The position numbers and the translations under genes were made by a program. A stretch of 64,000 bases of DNA from positions 61,570,049-61,634,048 of the forward strand of contig NC_092560.1 in NCBI RefSeq assembly GCF_037038585.1, in the 5' to 3' direction. This DNA is from Patagioenas fasciata. Taxonomy: Eukaryota; Chordata; Aves; Columbiformes; Columbidae. The notes under the pieces were generated by a model that saw only the letters and a program-made list of their open reading frames with translations, was not told the origin of the DNA and did not search any database. Positions 50,561 through 61,020 of the stretch are shown piece after piece (position 1 is the first letter of the stretch; each line of letters starts with the position of its first letter).

Positions 50561-51929
50561 TCGGCGTGGAGGGAGTGAGCTGGGGTGCCGGCAGGAAGCA
50601 CACACTAGGCGAAACAGATTCTTTTGGTTAAAATCGCGGCAGTGCCGCTGTACGGCTGTTGTGCAGTTCTTCGGTCAGCAGCTGCAAATAGCGCTTTTTT
50701 CCCGTCTACGCGTTTTAAGTCTACAAGAGAAAATACTTAAATAGGTTATTTTAGGTACATCATAGATATGCTTGGAACTTCGTTAGAGACAACCAAAATG
50801 AATGGCAAGCCATGCAGTCTTACATGAGGCTGAACCTGTAACAGAAAGCACTCTTAATATTTTCCTAATGCTTACCTTAATACACATCCCATGAAGCTGT
50901 CATTCCTGCAGAGAAAGGCTTTATGCAGCTCTTGGTGGTTTTGTGGAAGAAGATGGTTGAGGTCAGGGTGACGGTACTTGAGCTGTGCACAAAAGGGACA
51001 AATGCTCTGGAAGGATGTAAGCAAAAATATGGGAAGATGGTGCCTGTCTGGGTACTACGTATAGGCTTAGAGTAACGGGGTGTACGATATCCCCAAGCGT
51101 AGTGACAGTAAAGTTATGGAGTTCAGATAAGAAAACTTAGTCTGTTGGGGAGAATCCCTGTGTGTTCATCTCAGCCTGTGAAATATTCCTTCAGGCCTGC
51201 TGTTAGGAGTTCCAGTCTTCTGGAATGCCAGAACAGAGAATAATTAAAAGGAACAAAAAATAAAACCCAACCAAACATGCAAAAAGAGTTGTTCCCCCCC
51301 TGCCAAAAAAACCAAACCAAACCAAAACAAACAAACAAAAAAACCAAAACAAAACAAAAAAAACCAAACTGCATCTTTGTTGTAGGTATAAACAAAATGG
51401 AGCACCTTAGCTCATTTACTTTAAAAATAAAAATAATTTTGAGAAGTCGTGGCCTTTAAGGCAGAGATTTCCTGGTAAGGACACCTGTTTAAAATGTATC
51501 CTTATCAGGAAGTTCCCAAATGCCAACAATTTTTCTAAAAAATCAAATGTTTCTACCTTGGTTGTGTTAAATTGAGACTTTGCATATAAGCAAAAGTAGG
51601 ATAATGGACATTAAGACTACTTTCTCAAACACTTGTGAAACATGTGTTTTGCTTCAGTGAAGTAGCTTGAACTTAAGCTACATCCATTCATCTCCAGGGC
51701 TGAAATTTGTGTTTTCACTTAAAAGTTCATCTTAGTGGAAGTTTTGTAACATTTTATATTGATGTTTACATTATACTGAGACCAGAGGCTAAGGCTTTCC
51801 TTTTTCAAATGACCTTGTAGAATTCCTGCAATGTAACTTTTTCTATAAACTTAGATAAATTGAAAGTAGGTCTCTCAAAATGGATGTGAATAAATTGTCT
51901 GGTTTTGTGGTTTTCTTTTTTTCTTTAAG

Positions 51930-52387
51930 ATCTACCACGATGCCTGGCTCTCTTCCAGTGAATGCTGAATCCTGTTGGCCCAAAGATGTGGGAATTGTTG
52001 CTCTGGAAATATATTTCCCATCTCAGTATGTTGACCAGACAGAGCTGGAGAAGTATGATGGTGTGGATGCTGGGAAATACACCATTGGGCTGGGCCAGTC
52101 AAAAATGGGGTTCTGCTCCGACCGGGAGGATATCAACTCTCTCTGCTTGACTGTGGTTCAGAAGCTCATGGAGAGGAACAGCCTTTCCTATGATTGTATC
52201 GGGAGATTAGAAGTTGGAACCGAGACAATAATTGATAAATCAAAATCCGTAAAGACTGTCCTGATGCAGCTTTTTGAAGAATCTGGTAATACGGATGTAG
52301 AAGGAATCGACACCACCAATGCATGCTATGGAGGCACTGCTGCTCTTTTTAATGCTATTAATTGGATTGAGTCCAGTTCCTGGGATG
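51930..52387 (+). CDS. HMGCS1: HMGCS1 first coding exon (residues 1-150)
   Basis: It follows tttttctttaag and ends g|gtgagt in phase 1. Ten untranslated bases precede the ATG at 51940. It holds Glu95 and Cys129 of the active site. Confidence 0.95.
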
Positions 52388-55300
52388 GTGAGTTCAGGGC
52401 ATTTTCTTGAAAAGTTACATCATCCCCTGGTTTTGGGTATTCTGCCTCATAGTGACAGTGTTCATGTTTAATCATATAAAACCCAAGAGGGTAAACTATT
52501 TTTCTCTTCTGAAGTCTTTTTGTTAAATGCTCTGGGTGTTTGCCACCAGTTCAGTTACAGTGCAAAAAATAATGACATGGCTTAGAATCACTGGTGTTTT
52601 CCTGCAAATTTCAGTGGCTGCCAGGAAGTTGAAAGGTGGGGGAGAAGTCAGGATTGAAGAGCCCCTTAATCTTGAGGTCATTTCCTCTGTAGCCAAACTC
52701 TAAAAATTGCTGATGGATGGTAAAATGTACTAGATTCTGCTCTGTTTCTCATTGTTATTTCTGTGTGTTTCTGACAGGACGCTATGCACTCGTTGTTGCT
52801 GGGGACATAGCAGTGTATGCCACTGGAAATGCCAGGCCAACAGGTGGAGCTGGTGCTGTTGCTATGCTGGTTGGTCCAAATGCTCCGTTAATTTTTGAGA
52901 GAGGTTAGTCCTGTGAGAAAACAAATACTGTTCAGCCAGATAAGTGGATCCATTCCAAAGCCTGCCCCCTGTTTTTTGTGTGTTGCTGGAAGGATGGATT
53001 AACTCCCACTAATGTCAGAAATTGAACTTTAACTCCTCTTGCTCTGGGCTAACATGGCCAAGTCCCATTGCAGGAGGCAGCAAATAACAGCCAGAGGTGC
53101 TCCTGTCTTTTCATTTCCCTGTGGACTCTCCAATAAAACTGGCTAAGAGTGGGCTAGAGCTCAATATCACAGTGCTCTATGTCCCAGGTGAAATGATGAA
53201 AATAACTTGTTACTTGTGTTTATCATGCTCAGTCCCAGCATACTTAATAAGCAGTTGAGAACTGTGTGAAACATTACTTTAAAAGGCCTGAAGTGCTATG
53301 AAAACCTGTTTGACTGGGCCCAAATATTGCTTCTTTCCCCACGTGCTGAGTAATGCATTCAGATTGACTGAAAGCAACTGAATGAAGTAATTTTCAATTT
53401 TTCTCCATCAGGGCTGCGTGGAACCCACATGCAGCATGCATATGACTTCTATAAACCAGATATGGTTTCTGAATATCCTGTAGTTGATGGCAAACTATCT
53501 ATACAGTGCTACCTCAGTGCATTAGATCGCTGCTATACTGTCTATCGCAACAAAATCCACGCCCAGTGGCAGAAGGGTACGTAGCCTCACGTGATGGTAT
53601 TGCAAGATCTGGCAAATGCTGGAATGTGTAACTACACAATGTATTTTCAAGCTTTAGCATCAAATCTAAAGACTAGTATATGGGTCCCTTTCTTCACCTT
53701 TGTGTGCTCTTAGGCAATTGTTATGTTTGCTCTCTCCCATAAAAAGCATGTTATTTCTGTTCTGGTGTGGCTAAAGACCTGGTAGTCAGTAAGCAGTCGT
53801 CTCTACAGGCTTTTGTTTGTGTTACCTACAATACCTTACTTAAAAACCCATTATTCTCCTCTTCACCCAAGCTCTTAAGGTTAATATTTAAGTGTTATGT
53901 AACAACAGTTTGTTTGTTTGTTTGGTTTTTTTTGTACTCTGTATGTTTAGTAACTGCCTCACTCATTAATAGGCACAGATGTCAAAATGCTGAGTAGAAA
54001 TGCGGAGATTCTGTTAACCTTACAGTTTTTTTATCATAGAAGAAGGGCAAAAATAGTTGTTGCAAAAGGTCACTAAGAAAGTAATTTGTAAATACAAGTA
54101 GCAGCAGTGTTTTAAAAGAACTTGACAGCAATAATTTGTCTTGTATGCTGATGTGTTTTGATGACTGGTATCCTCCCACCCTGCTATTTTATTTTCATAG
54201 TTGAAGTGAGTACTAAATGTAAGTTGTAACACAATGTTTCTGCCATTTTCAGAGGGGACAGACAGACGTTTCACCTTGAATGACTTTGGATTCATGATCT
54301 TTCATTCTCCCTACTGTAAACTGGTGCAGAAATCTGTGGCTAGACTCTTGCTGAATGATTTTCTCAGTGACCAGAACCCAGAAACAGCAAATGGTGTTTA
54401 CACTGGTCTGGAAGCTTTCAGGTGAGAATGGCTGCTGTCTTCCTTGTTCACGTAATTTTAATTTGGTACGCATCCAAGGTGTGTTTTTTACTTTCTGCTA
54501 TTTTACTAACTGTTTCTGAACTTCTATTTTTTCATAGGGATGTAAAACTTGAAGATACGTATTTTGACAGAGACGTGGAAAAAGCTTTTATGAAAGCTAG
54601 TGCAGAGCTCTTCAATCAGAAAACCAAAGCTTCGTTACTTGTATCCAATCAGAATGGAAATATGTATACCCCTTCAGTCTATGGTTGCCTTGCCTCTCTT
54701 CTAGCCCAGTAAGTATAAAACTGGAATAGAAACAATAGCTTTTATATATAAGGTCATAAAAGTTTTTTGTTTCAGAAAGCCATTTGTAAAAGCACCATAT
54801 AGCAAACCTTTTCCTACTAGATTGCCTCAAGCAGAAAGGCTGAAGTTAAAAAGTTACTCTGTGCATACAATCGGTTAAAGTGACAAGCACGTTCAAAATT
54901 TCTATGTCAGAAGCTGATCTGATACAGCTGCTTACTGCCTTCCAAAGTAGGATCACATTTGTAAGGTGCCATCTTTTCCCAACCTCAGCCTTCTTCCCCT
55001 GCCCCTTCCCCACCCCCACCCAAAAAAACCCCACTGCTGTGGAAAAGAGAATCAGACTGCTTTCTCTGTTTCACTACAATAAGCAAAGCCAAATTAAATA
55101 GTATTTACTTTTTTTTTTTTTTTTTTTAATGGCAAACTTCTAAAAAAATCAAATTAAGTTTTAATTAGACCATTCCTCTTGTACTCTTTTTTTCTTTGTT
55201 CTGACTTCGCCTTCTAAGATGTGGTTGTTCATTTTAGGCTTTAGGTCTCTTAAGAACTGAAAACTGACTGCCTTCTAGATAATCATGTTCTGGGCATATC

Positions 55301-56995
55301 TTTGCTCTGTTTTGCTGTGACAGCTTTGGAACTTACAACAGCAGTGTCTGAGTTTTTAAAAGTCATCATTTATGCACACAGCATGCTAAATGTATATTGT
55401 AGTCAGTATAATTTGCTGACTGCTTTTTTCTAAGCTAGCTGTAGTTTCTGGTTGTTAAAAATTGGCACATTGGCTTAATTCTCACTTAAAACAAATGTTG
55501 CTTGATCTGCAGGTACTCCCCAGAGCAGCTTGCAGGACAGAGAATCAGTGTGTTTTCCTATGGCTCTGGTTTTGCTGCTACGCTGTATTCCATCAGAGTT
55601 ACACAGGATGCCACTCCTGGTGAGTGAGAGGAACTCCCTTGCACAGCTCACCTCTAAATTCCATGTTACACTAACCTCCAGCATAGCCTAACCTGCAGAA
55701 CAGTGCCTAATGACAGCAGTGTTAAGATGTTTCAGTTCCAGAGAATGTTTAAGTGTCTCTGTGGGCGAATAAATAATATTCTTCAAATTCCGCTAATGTT
55801 CTGATTGAGTAATTGTGAATATTTTAAACTTACTAAAACTTTAGCTTCTGCAATGCAAAATATTTCAAATGGGCTTGAAATGTTAACATACTAGTGTGCA
55901 GTTCTTAACACTAGTGTTACCTTACCTGGTGGTTTTATATTGTAGGTTCTGCACTGGACAAAATAACTGCCAGCCTTTCTGATCTCAAAACAAGACTTGA
56001 CTCAAGAAAGTGTATTGCACCTGATGTCTTTGCTGAAAACATGAAGATCAGACAGGAAACACATCATTTGGGTAAGGACTTTGTAAATATAAATAATTCC
56101 TAGTCTTACAGTAAAATGCTCATCACTTAATTCACCTGACTTTAAATGATGAGGGTGTAGAATGAAGGAAATGTCCAACTCTTTGCACTTCTGAATAGCT
56201 CGTGTCCATTGGCCCAATGTGGGTGAAATGAAAATGCACACTTGTTTATTTTCTGTCATACTACTCCAAACCACAACGTCCTGTGTTGTGTAAAGCTCTG
56301 ACCAAGAGCCAACTAACGGTGTATTTCTGACTTTTTTACAGCAAACTATATTCCACAGTGCTCGGTAGAAGATCTCTTTGAGGGAACCTGGTACCTGGTG
56401 CGTGTGGATGAAAAGCACAGGAGAACTTACGCACGGCGCCCGCTCGTGGGGGATGGACCTCTGGAGGCAGGAGTTGAAGTTGTCCACCCAGGCATTGTTC
56501 ATGAGGTGAACACTCAACGCTCTTTTAAATATTGATGTAAATGGTGAAACGGTTTGTGTTTGTCCTAGCACGTGCATGTATGTTAAAAGAGGAAGTGGTT
56601 TAACAAGTTATATTAAATACTTTGTTAACATATATAACATATAAGCCAGAAGTAAAAAGTTGAATGTGGGATTTTTAAAAGTATATTTCATCATAACAAG
56701 AATGAAACTGTTCAGGAATGAAACAAGAACAAACTGGCTCTTTTCACGTAATCAGTTTGCATGAAGCATGACCAATTTGACTGACTTAAGACCAAGCTGT
56801 CCTGTGTAGCACACGTGTTGTTTGAGAGTTGGATTAACCATGAAGTATGAATGTCCGTGAACTAGAAAACTGTATTTAATGTTTTTTTTCCCTTCTTCTT
56901 AGCACATCCCAAGCCCTGCTAAGAAAGTGCCAAGAATCCCTGCAACAACAGAATCTGAAGGCGTTACTGTTGCCATTTCCAATGGGGAGCATTAA
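51940..56995 (+). CDS. HMGCS1: Cytosolic hydroxymethylglutaryl-CoA synthase, nine coding exons
   Basis: The coding sequence joins 51940-52387, 52778-52903, 53412-53576, 54253-54421, 54538-54708, 55513-55619, 55946-56071, 56342-56505 and 56903-56995: 1569 nt, 522 aa plus stop. All junctions are GT-AG and in phase. The enzyme condenses acetyl-CoA with acetoacetyl-CoA to HMG-CoA in the cytosol, feeding the mevalonate and cholesterol pathway. The catalytic residues are present: Glu95 (EVGTE), nucleophile Cys129 ([10 protein letters not shown]) and His264 (MIFHSPY). There is no mitochondrial leader, which separates it from HMGCS2, and the length equals that of the chicken cytosolic enzyme as I recall it. 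The ATG at 51940 has A at -3. The ATG at 51880 lies in the intron before the acceptor and is not used. Expression is expected to be sterol-regulated. Confidence 0.97.
52778..52903 (+). CDS. HMGCS1: HMGCS1 coding exon 2 (residues 150-192)
   Basis: Acceptor ttctgacag and donor gag|gttagt, phase 1 to phase 1. It encodes the thiolase-fold strand and loop [20 protein letters not shown]. Confidence 0.95.
53412..53576 (+). CDS. HMGCS1: HMGCS1 coding exon 3 (residues 192-247)
   Basis: Acceptor tctccatcag and donor aagg|gtacgt, phase 1 to phase 1. It encodes [18 protein letters not shown] onward to the [10 protein letters not shown] segment. Confidence 0.95.
54253..54421 (+). CDS. HMGCS1: HMGCS1 coding exon 4 (residues 247-303)
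   Basis: Acceptor cattttcag and donor tcag|gtgaga, phase 1 to phase 2. It contains catalytic His264 in [10 protein letters not shown]. The segment [17 protein letters not shown] differs from chicken, as I recall it, at a few residues. Confidence 0.95.
54538..54708 (+). CDS. HMGCS1: HMGCS1 coding exon 5 (residues 303-360)
   Basis: Acceptor ttttcatag and donor ccca|gtaagt, phase 2 to phase 2. It encodes [20 protein letters not shown], a conserved substrate-binding region. Confidence 0.95.
55513..55619 (+). CDS. HMGCS1: HMGCS1 coding exon 6 (residues 360-396)
   Basis: Acceptor gatctgcag and donor cctg|gtgagt, phase 2 to phase 1. It carries the [12 protein letters not shown] motif of the HMG-CoA synthase C-terminal half. 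Confidence 0.95.
55946..56071 (+). CDS. HMGCS1: HMGCS1 coding exon 7 (residues 396-438)
   Basis: Acceptor atattgtag and donor ttgg|gtaagg, phase 1 to phase 1. It encodes the [19 protein letters not shown] stretch. Confidence 0.95.
56342..56505 (+). CDS. HMGCS1: HMGCS1 coding exon 8 (residues 438-492)
   Basis: Acceptor ttttttacag and donor atgag|gtgaac, phase 1 to phase 0. It encodes [16 protein letters not shown] and RRPLVGDGP. An open frame of 191 codons on the minus strand across exons 7 and 8 is a shadow. Confidence 0.95.
56903..56995 (+). CDS. HMGCS1: HMGCS1 last coding exon (residues 493-522)
   Basis: It follows cccttcttcttag and reads [20 protein letters not shown] and on to the C-terminus AISNGEH, with TAA at 56993-56995. 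This is the short, variable tail of the cytosolic enzyme. Confidence 0.95.
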   Translation, partial: HIPSPAKKVPRIPATTESEGVTVAISNGEH

Positions 56996-58930
56996 GATAC
57001 CTCTGTGAGGTGGGGAATCAAGGCGTAAGGGTAGGGCGAGAGAGGAAAAAAAAGATTGCAGTAGTGCTGAAGTTTCAGTGTACGGTAGTACTTCATTGGA
57101 GCATGAAAAACCTGTTTAAGCTCCTTAAAAATATTTGTCCTAATACGGTATGCTAATATTTATACAATTTTGAGAACACTAGAAACATTAATATACTGGA
57201 GATGGAGAGACCTGACAAGGTCTATGGGGATTCCTAAACATGTCTGAATTTTTTTTAATTGCAGAGTAGTAGCTGTAGTCTATTACAAGGTCTTTGTACA
57301 TAGAAACAAAATAGTCTTCTGCTTGCTATTTCCATGTGAGATTACTTGAAAACTACACTGTTAACTTCTACTTAAGTGTGTGGCAAAATAGTCCAAGCTT
57401 TCCATGTTAGGGTTCTCAGTGCCTTGACAGTAAGCAGTCAATCTTCTGAATACTGCACTTCTTCTCTTTCCCTTTGTCACCTTCCCTTTCTTCTCCCAGC
57501 CTACCTCCTATCCCCCTGTTGCTTTGGGAAAGGTATAGAACTGAGTAACATTCATTGCTGGACTAGACAGGTGGTTTTCTTCCAAGAAACTCTGTGACCC
57601 ACTGTGTTAGTTACTGCATAATTCCCCCTAACATCCATATGATGTGTTTTATACCTGCATTATAAATCACAGCAGCCTGGGAGAAGAGAGGAAAAAGAAG
57701 AGAGGTAGTAATTTTTTTATTCTAAAGAACAAAAAAAGGGTGTAATTTTTGGGTTTGTTGATTTGGCACCTTTGGGATTGTATAGTAGGAGTATTTAAGG
57801 CAGCGAAATTTTCAAATAAAACTTAGAGATGCTATGGAGCTGTTTTAATTGGCCAACAAAGGAAGGGAGGAAGATCACTTTGGAGCTCTGGCCTCTCGCT
57901 ATTCTTTATATAATATGTTTCTAAACGACCATTTCCAACTTTGGCTTTGTGCTTCGAAGCCCTTCTCACTAGTATTGTAAGAGTGGGGTCTTTTTTTTTT
58001 TTTTTTTTTTTTTTCCCAACATGCAAGCTAGAAGCTATCCATTTTGCAAGTGGTAGATACACAGTGCTAATGGGGAGTCCATTCTGGTAGATTTTTAAAG
58101 CCCAGATTGGAAATGAACTATGACATAAGCCTTGTAAGCTTGTAATATATACTTAAATTGAGCTAATGTACAGAATGAAGTTTTGTTGAATTTTTTTCTT
58201 TGCTAATTCTCCAAAACTACTTTATCTAATACAAAGTAGCAGAACCTGATTTGTCTGTTAAATTACAATTTTTGTGTGTAATGAAGTGTTTGTATTATCT
58301 GTCACTCACTAGGATTTGATAACTTGCTGTATTTGTACAGTCAAGCCTTGGTAAAAATAGTTGTTTATTATAAATTGATGAGTACTAATCTGTTTGTTTT
58401 GCTGAAAATGATGGAGCAATATGCATGATGATAGTGTTTGCAAGTATTTTGGTTTAGGTTGCCCTTGTGAAACTTATCTTGGCACCAGAAAAAACAAATT
58501 GCCTTGGAACAAAGTCCATTGCTGGCAGTGGACAAGCCAAGAAGTGAGCTACTGGCCCAAAGTTAACCACAGGGACCTCATGGTCTGTGAGGATGATCCT
58601 TTATTAAAATAAAGTTGGAGATATTTGAAACCTGTTGGAGTAGTGCTGACTTGTTGGGTTTTCAGGATGCCTTTTTTTTTTTCCTTTAACAGGAAGAAAA
58701 GAGGAATCTGGCCCCGTAAAAACCTAAAGTTGTGGGTTTACAAGCTGTGTGGATCTTCTGGGTCTTTCTTAATATCATTCCATTACAAAAGTAGAAAGAA
58801 AGGGTTGCTTAGACTGGTGTAAAACCATTATTTCAGGGTTGTGTTTCCAGATAACTGCTTTCATGTAAGAACTGTTTATAGGGGAGGAATTCATTCCCAG
58901 CTTATGAAATAAAATTGGTACTTTTATTCC
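56996..58930 (+). other. HMGCS1: HMGCS1 3' UTR with several polyadenylation signals
   Basis: AATAAA hexamers lie at 57815-57820, 58608-58613 and 58908-58913, with another at 59786-59791. A T-run of 24 lies at 57991-58014. The 3' UTR of HMGCS1 is long in other vertebrates, so the signals near 58.6-58.9 kb are the better candidates for the main end. Open frames here have no family features. Confidence 0.6.
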
Positions 58931-60174
58931 TGTCCTATGAAAGATGGTATTGTTTTATCCCCCTCAGAAAAACTGTGAAGGGGGACTCATTTTTCCTTTG
59001 TACTTACCTGAGCCTCACAGAGTCCAGTTTCCTATGGGTGGCTTTTCAGAGTCATTTGTAGCTCATTTACATTAATTACTCCTTTCTTAAAGTCAACTGA
59101 TCATCTCATCAGTCCCCATAATACATAAGGCATCCTGGTCTTAAATTTGAAGGCACCAGCTGTACCTCTCTAAACGTTGTATTAGCTTACTTGCCTTAAC
59201 TAAAATTATGAGACTCTACCTCTTAGTTTAGGCATGTCAGCCATGCCTGTTGAGAGAAGGACAGCTACTGCACTTTTCCACCATTTGCGTTGGAGCTGAT
59301 GGTGTTGAAGATTAACATATAAAATAAGCAATTAAAGCTGAAAGTGTCTACACTTCGGTGATGCTTGGAACAATTGGAATTGTCAGGCTACCCAACTTTT
59401 AACTTGCAGTGGTCAAGAGTGCCAGCCTTTGTTGCCAAGGTAGGATGGCAGGAGTTAGTACAAGTCTGTAATACTCAATATATAAGGGGATTTTGTTATT
59501 GGTTCGTTCAGCTTACTGATACCTGTTGCTAAAGCAAGAATTTACATGAGTTTTGGAGTATGCTTAAGTTTTTCTTCACGGGAGTACAGCTGGAGTCCAA
59601 GCAGTTCTGAACTGTTGGAACTGTGCAAGTAACAGAAGGTGCCAGAAGGTCAGTAAATGGTAACCCAACCAGTTATGCACTAGGAATTGCAACCACACAT
59701 GCAGGGTTAAAGCAGCATATCTTGATTTGCCTTCCTGAATTGTGACAAATTAGGAGCTGTGATCAACAGCATTGCCGTTTCTTTAAATAAAATATTGAAA
59801 AAAGCTCTAAGTTTTGTCATGTTTAATTTACTGAAGAAATTTTAAAGAAGAGTGTGCAGTTGTTTAGATTATAGTCTGGTTTCTGCTTAAATTTAGTGCT
59901 CTGCAAAAAGTTGTGTCAAGCTGAGGTTCAAATTTCGATAAGTTATCTCTTACATGCCTGTACTGAGGTGTCCGAAGTGTGTTAAATGCAATAATGTTTG
60001 ATCTTTACTAAAAGATCACCTCTGCTAATCATCCCTTGCCTGTTTTGCCTCCTGGGGATTTTGCACTTTGCTATATGAGGTGTCTGGAGCAAGGGACAAA
60101 GAAATGCATAAGAGCTCTGTATCTGAGTGCTTCGCTGTGACTTGAGAAGTGCGAAGGAGATGAGGCGTTTCCGG
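58931..60174. other. Short intergenic space between convergent HMGCS1 and NIM1K
   Basis: Nothing recognised beyond the extra AATAAA at 59786-59791 (+). The two genes point towards each other, so part of this stretch may be shared 3' UTR. Confidence 0.5.
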
Positions 60175-60180
60175 TTTATT
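60175..60180 (-). other. NIM1K: Candidate NIM1K polyadenylation signal
   Basis: The plus-strand TTTATT reads AATAAA on the minus strand, 91 nt past the NIM1K stop codon. It would give a short 3' UTR. More distal minus-strand signals exist, so longer forms are possible. Confidence 0.4.
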
Positions 60181-60270
60181 CAAAAATTACAAAAAATGTA
60201 ACACTAGAACTCGTGAAACATGAATAAAACCCTTTGTTAAATGTGCCAAGTATAAAGCCTGCAGTGCAAT

Positions 60271-61020
60271 TTATAAAATGGAGCACAGCTTGGATGTGTG
60301 CTTCATCCCACTGTAAGAACTGATCCTTCTCCTCAAGTCGTGTTCTTTGGGGTCAGGGTGGGACATGATAGGAACACATTCAAGTGCCCTTTTCTTCTGT
60401 ACCTTGTGCAAAACAATTCTGTAAACTCCTGTTATTGAGCTGCGTGCATCTCTTCCACGGTTATTTTGAATGTGCTCTTCTGTGATTCCTAGATCTTCCA
60501 GAATGTTTTTCACTTCGATTTCTTCCTCTTTGAGTGTACTCATGTCTGATAAGTACTTTGGATCCAGTTTAAATGGCTGTAAAGGTTTGGGGTACTGTAT
60601 TCCTTGCATCCATTCACTGTTCATAATAAGCTTGACAGAGTATCTTTCAGTCGGTACTGGCTGAAGGACTCCTTTTATCAGTTTCTGGCAAGTTTCCGAG
60701 AGGCAGGGGGGCAAACTGTATGTCCCCGCAAGAATGCACTTTTTCAGTTTGGCCACAGTGTCTGCCCGAAATGGCATGACACCCGTTGTCATGAAGTATA
60801 ACAGGATCCCCAATGCCCAGATGTCTACATAAATGCCAACATAGTTTTCATCTCGGAAGAGTTCAGGAGCAGCATAAGGAGGAGAGCCACAGAAAGTATT
60901 TAAAGTTTCATCTCTTTTACTTATTGTGCTGAATCCAAAGTCTCCCACCTTAACACAGGTGTTACTGGTGTAGAAGACATTTTCTGCTTTCAGGTCCCGG
61001 TGAATGATGTTATTCTCATG
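60271..61020 (-). CDS. NIM1K: NIM1K terminal coding exon (catalytic loop to C-terminus)
   Basis: The minus-strand acceptor is ttttttcttgtttcacag, with AG at plus 61021-61022. Coding starts [14 protein letters not shown], and the TAA or equivalent stop lies at 60273-60271. The exon has 250 codons including the stop. It includes [20 protein letters not shown] in the tail, which is conserved in NIM1. Confidence 0.93.
   Translation of the reverse strand, partial: HENNIIHRDLKAENVFYTSNTCVKVGDFGFSTISKRDETLNTFCGSPPYAAPELFRDENYVGIYVDIWALGILLYFMTTGVMPFRADTVAKLKKCILAGTYSLPPCLSETCQKLIKGVLQPVPTERYSVKLIMNSEWMQGIQYPKPLQPFKLDPKYLSDMSTLKEEEIEVKNILEDLGITEEHIQNNRGRDARSSITGVYRIVLHKVQKKRALECVPIMSHPDPKEHDLRRRISSYSGMKHTSKLCSIL

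Larger units (their letters stand above)
47556..51929 (+). other. HMGCS1 5' UTR intron
   Basis: The intron runs from gtgagg to the acceptor tttttctttaag. It contains the A/G-rich tract (about 47773-47880), the second CpG island (about 49980-50560) and a CAAA-rich low-complexity stretch (about 51297-51366). No coding exon is recognised. Confidence 0.65.

Noticed and set aside
51880-51939. Upstream in-frame ATG extending HMGCS1 by 20 residues
   Set aside because: The extension is read from the pyrimidine tract of the intron before the acceptor at 51927-51929. The family start is the ATG at 51940, which gives 522 aa.
56002-56577. 191-codon open frame on the minus strand
   Set aside because: It is antisense to HMGCS1 exons 7 and 8 and the intron between them, with no family features.
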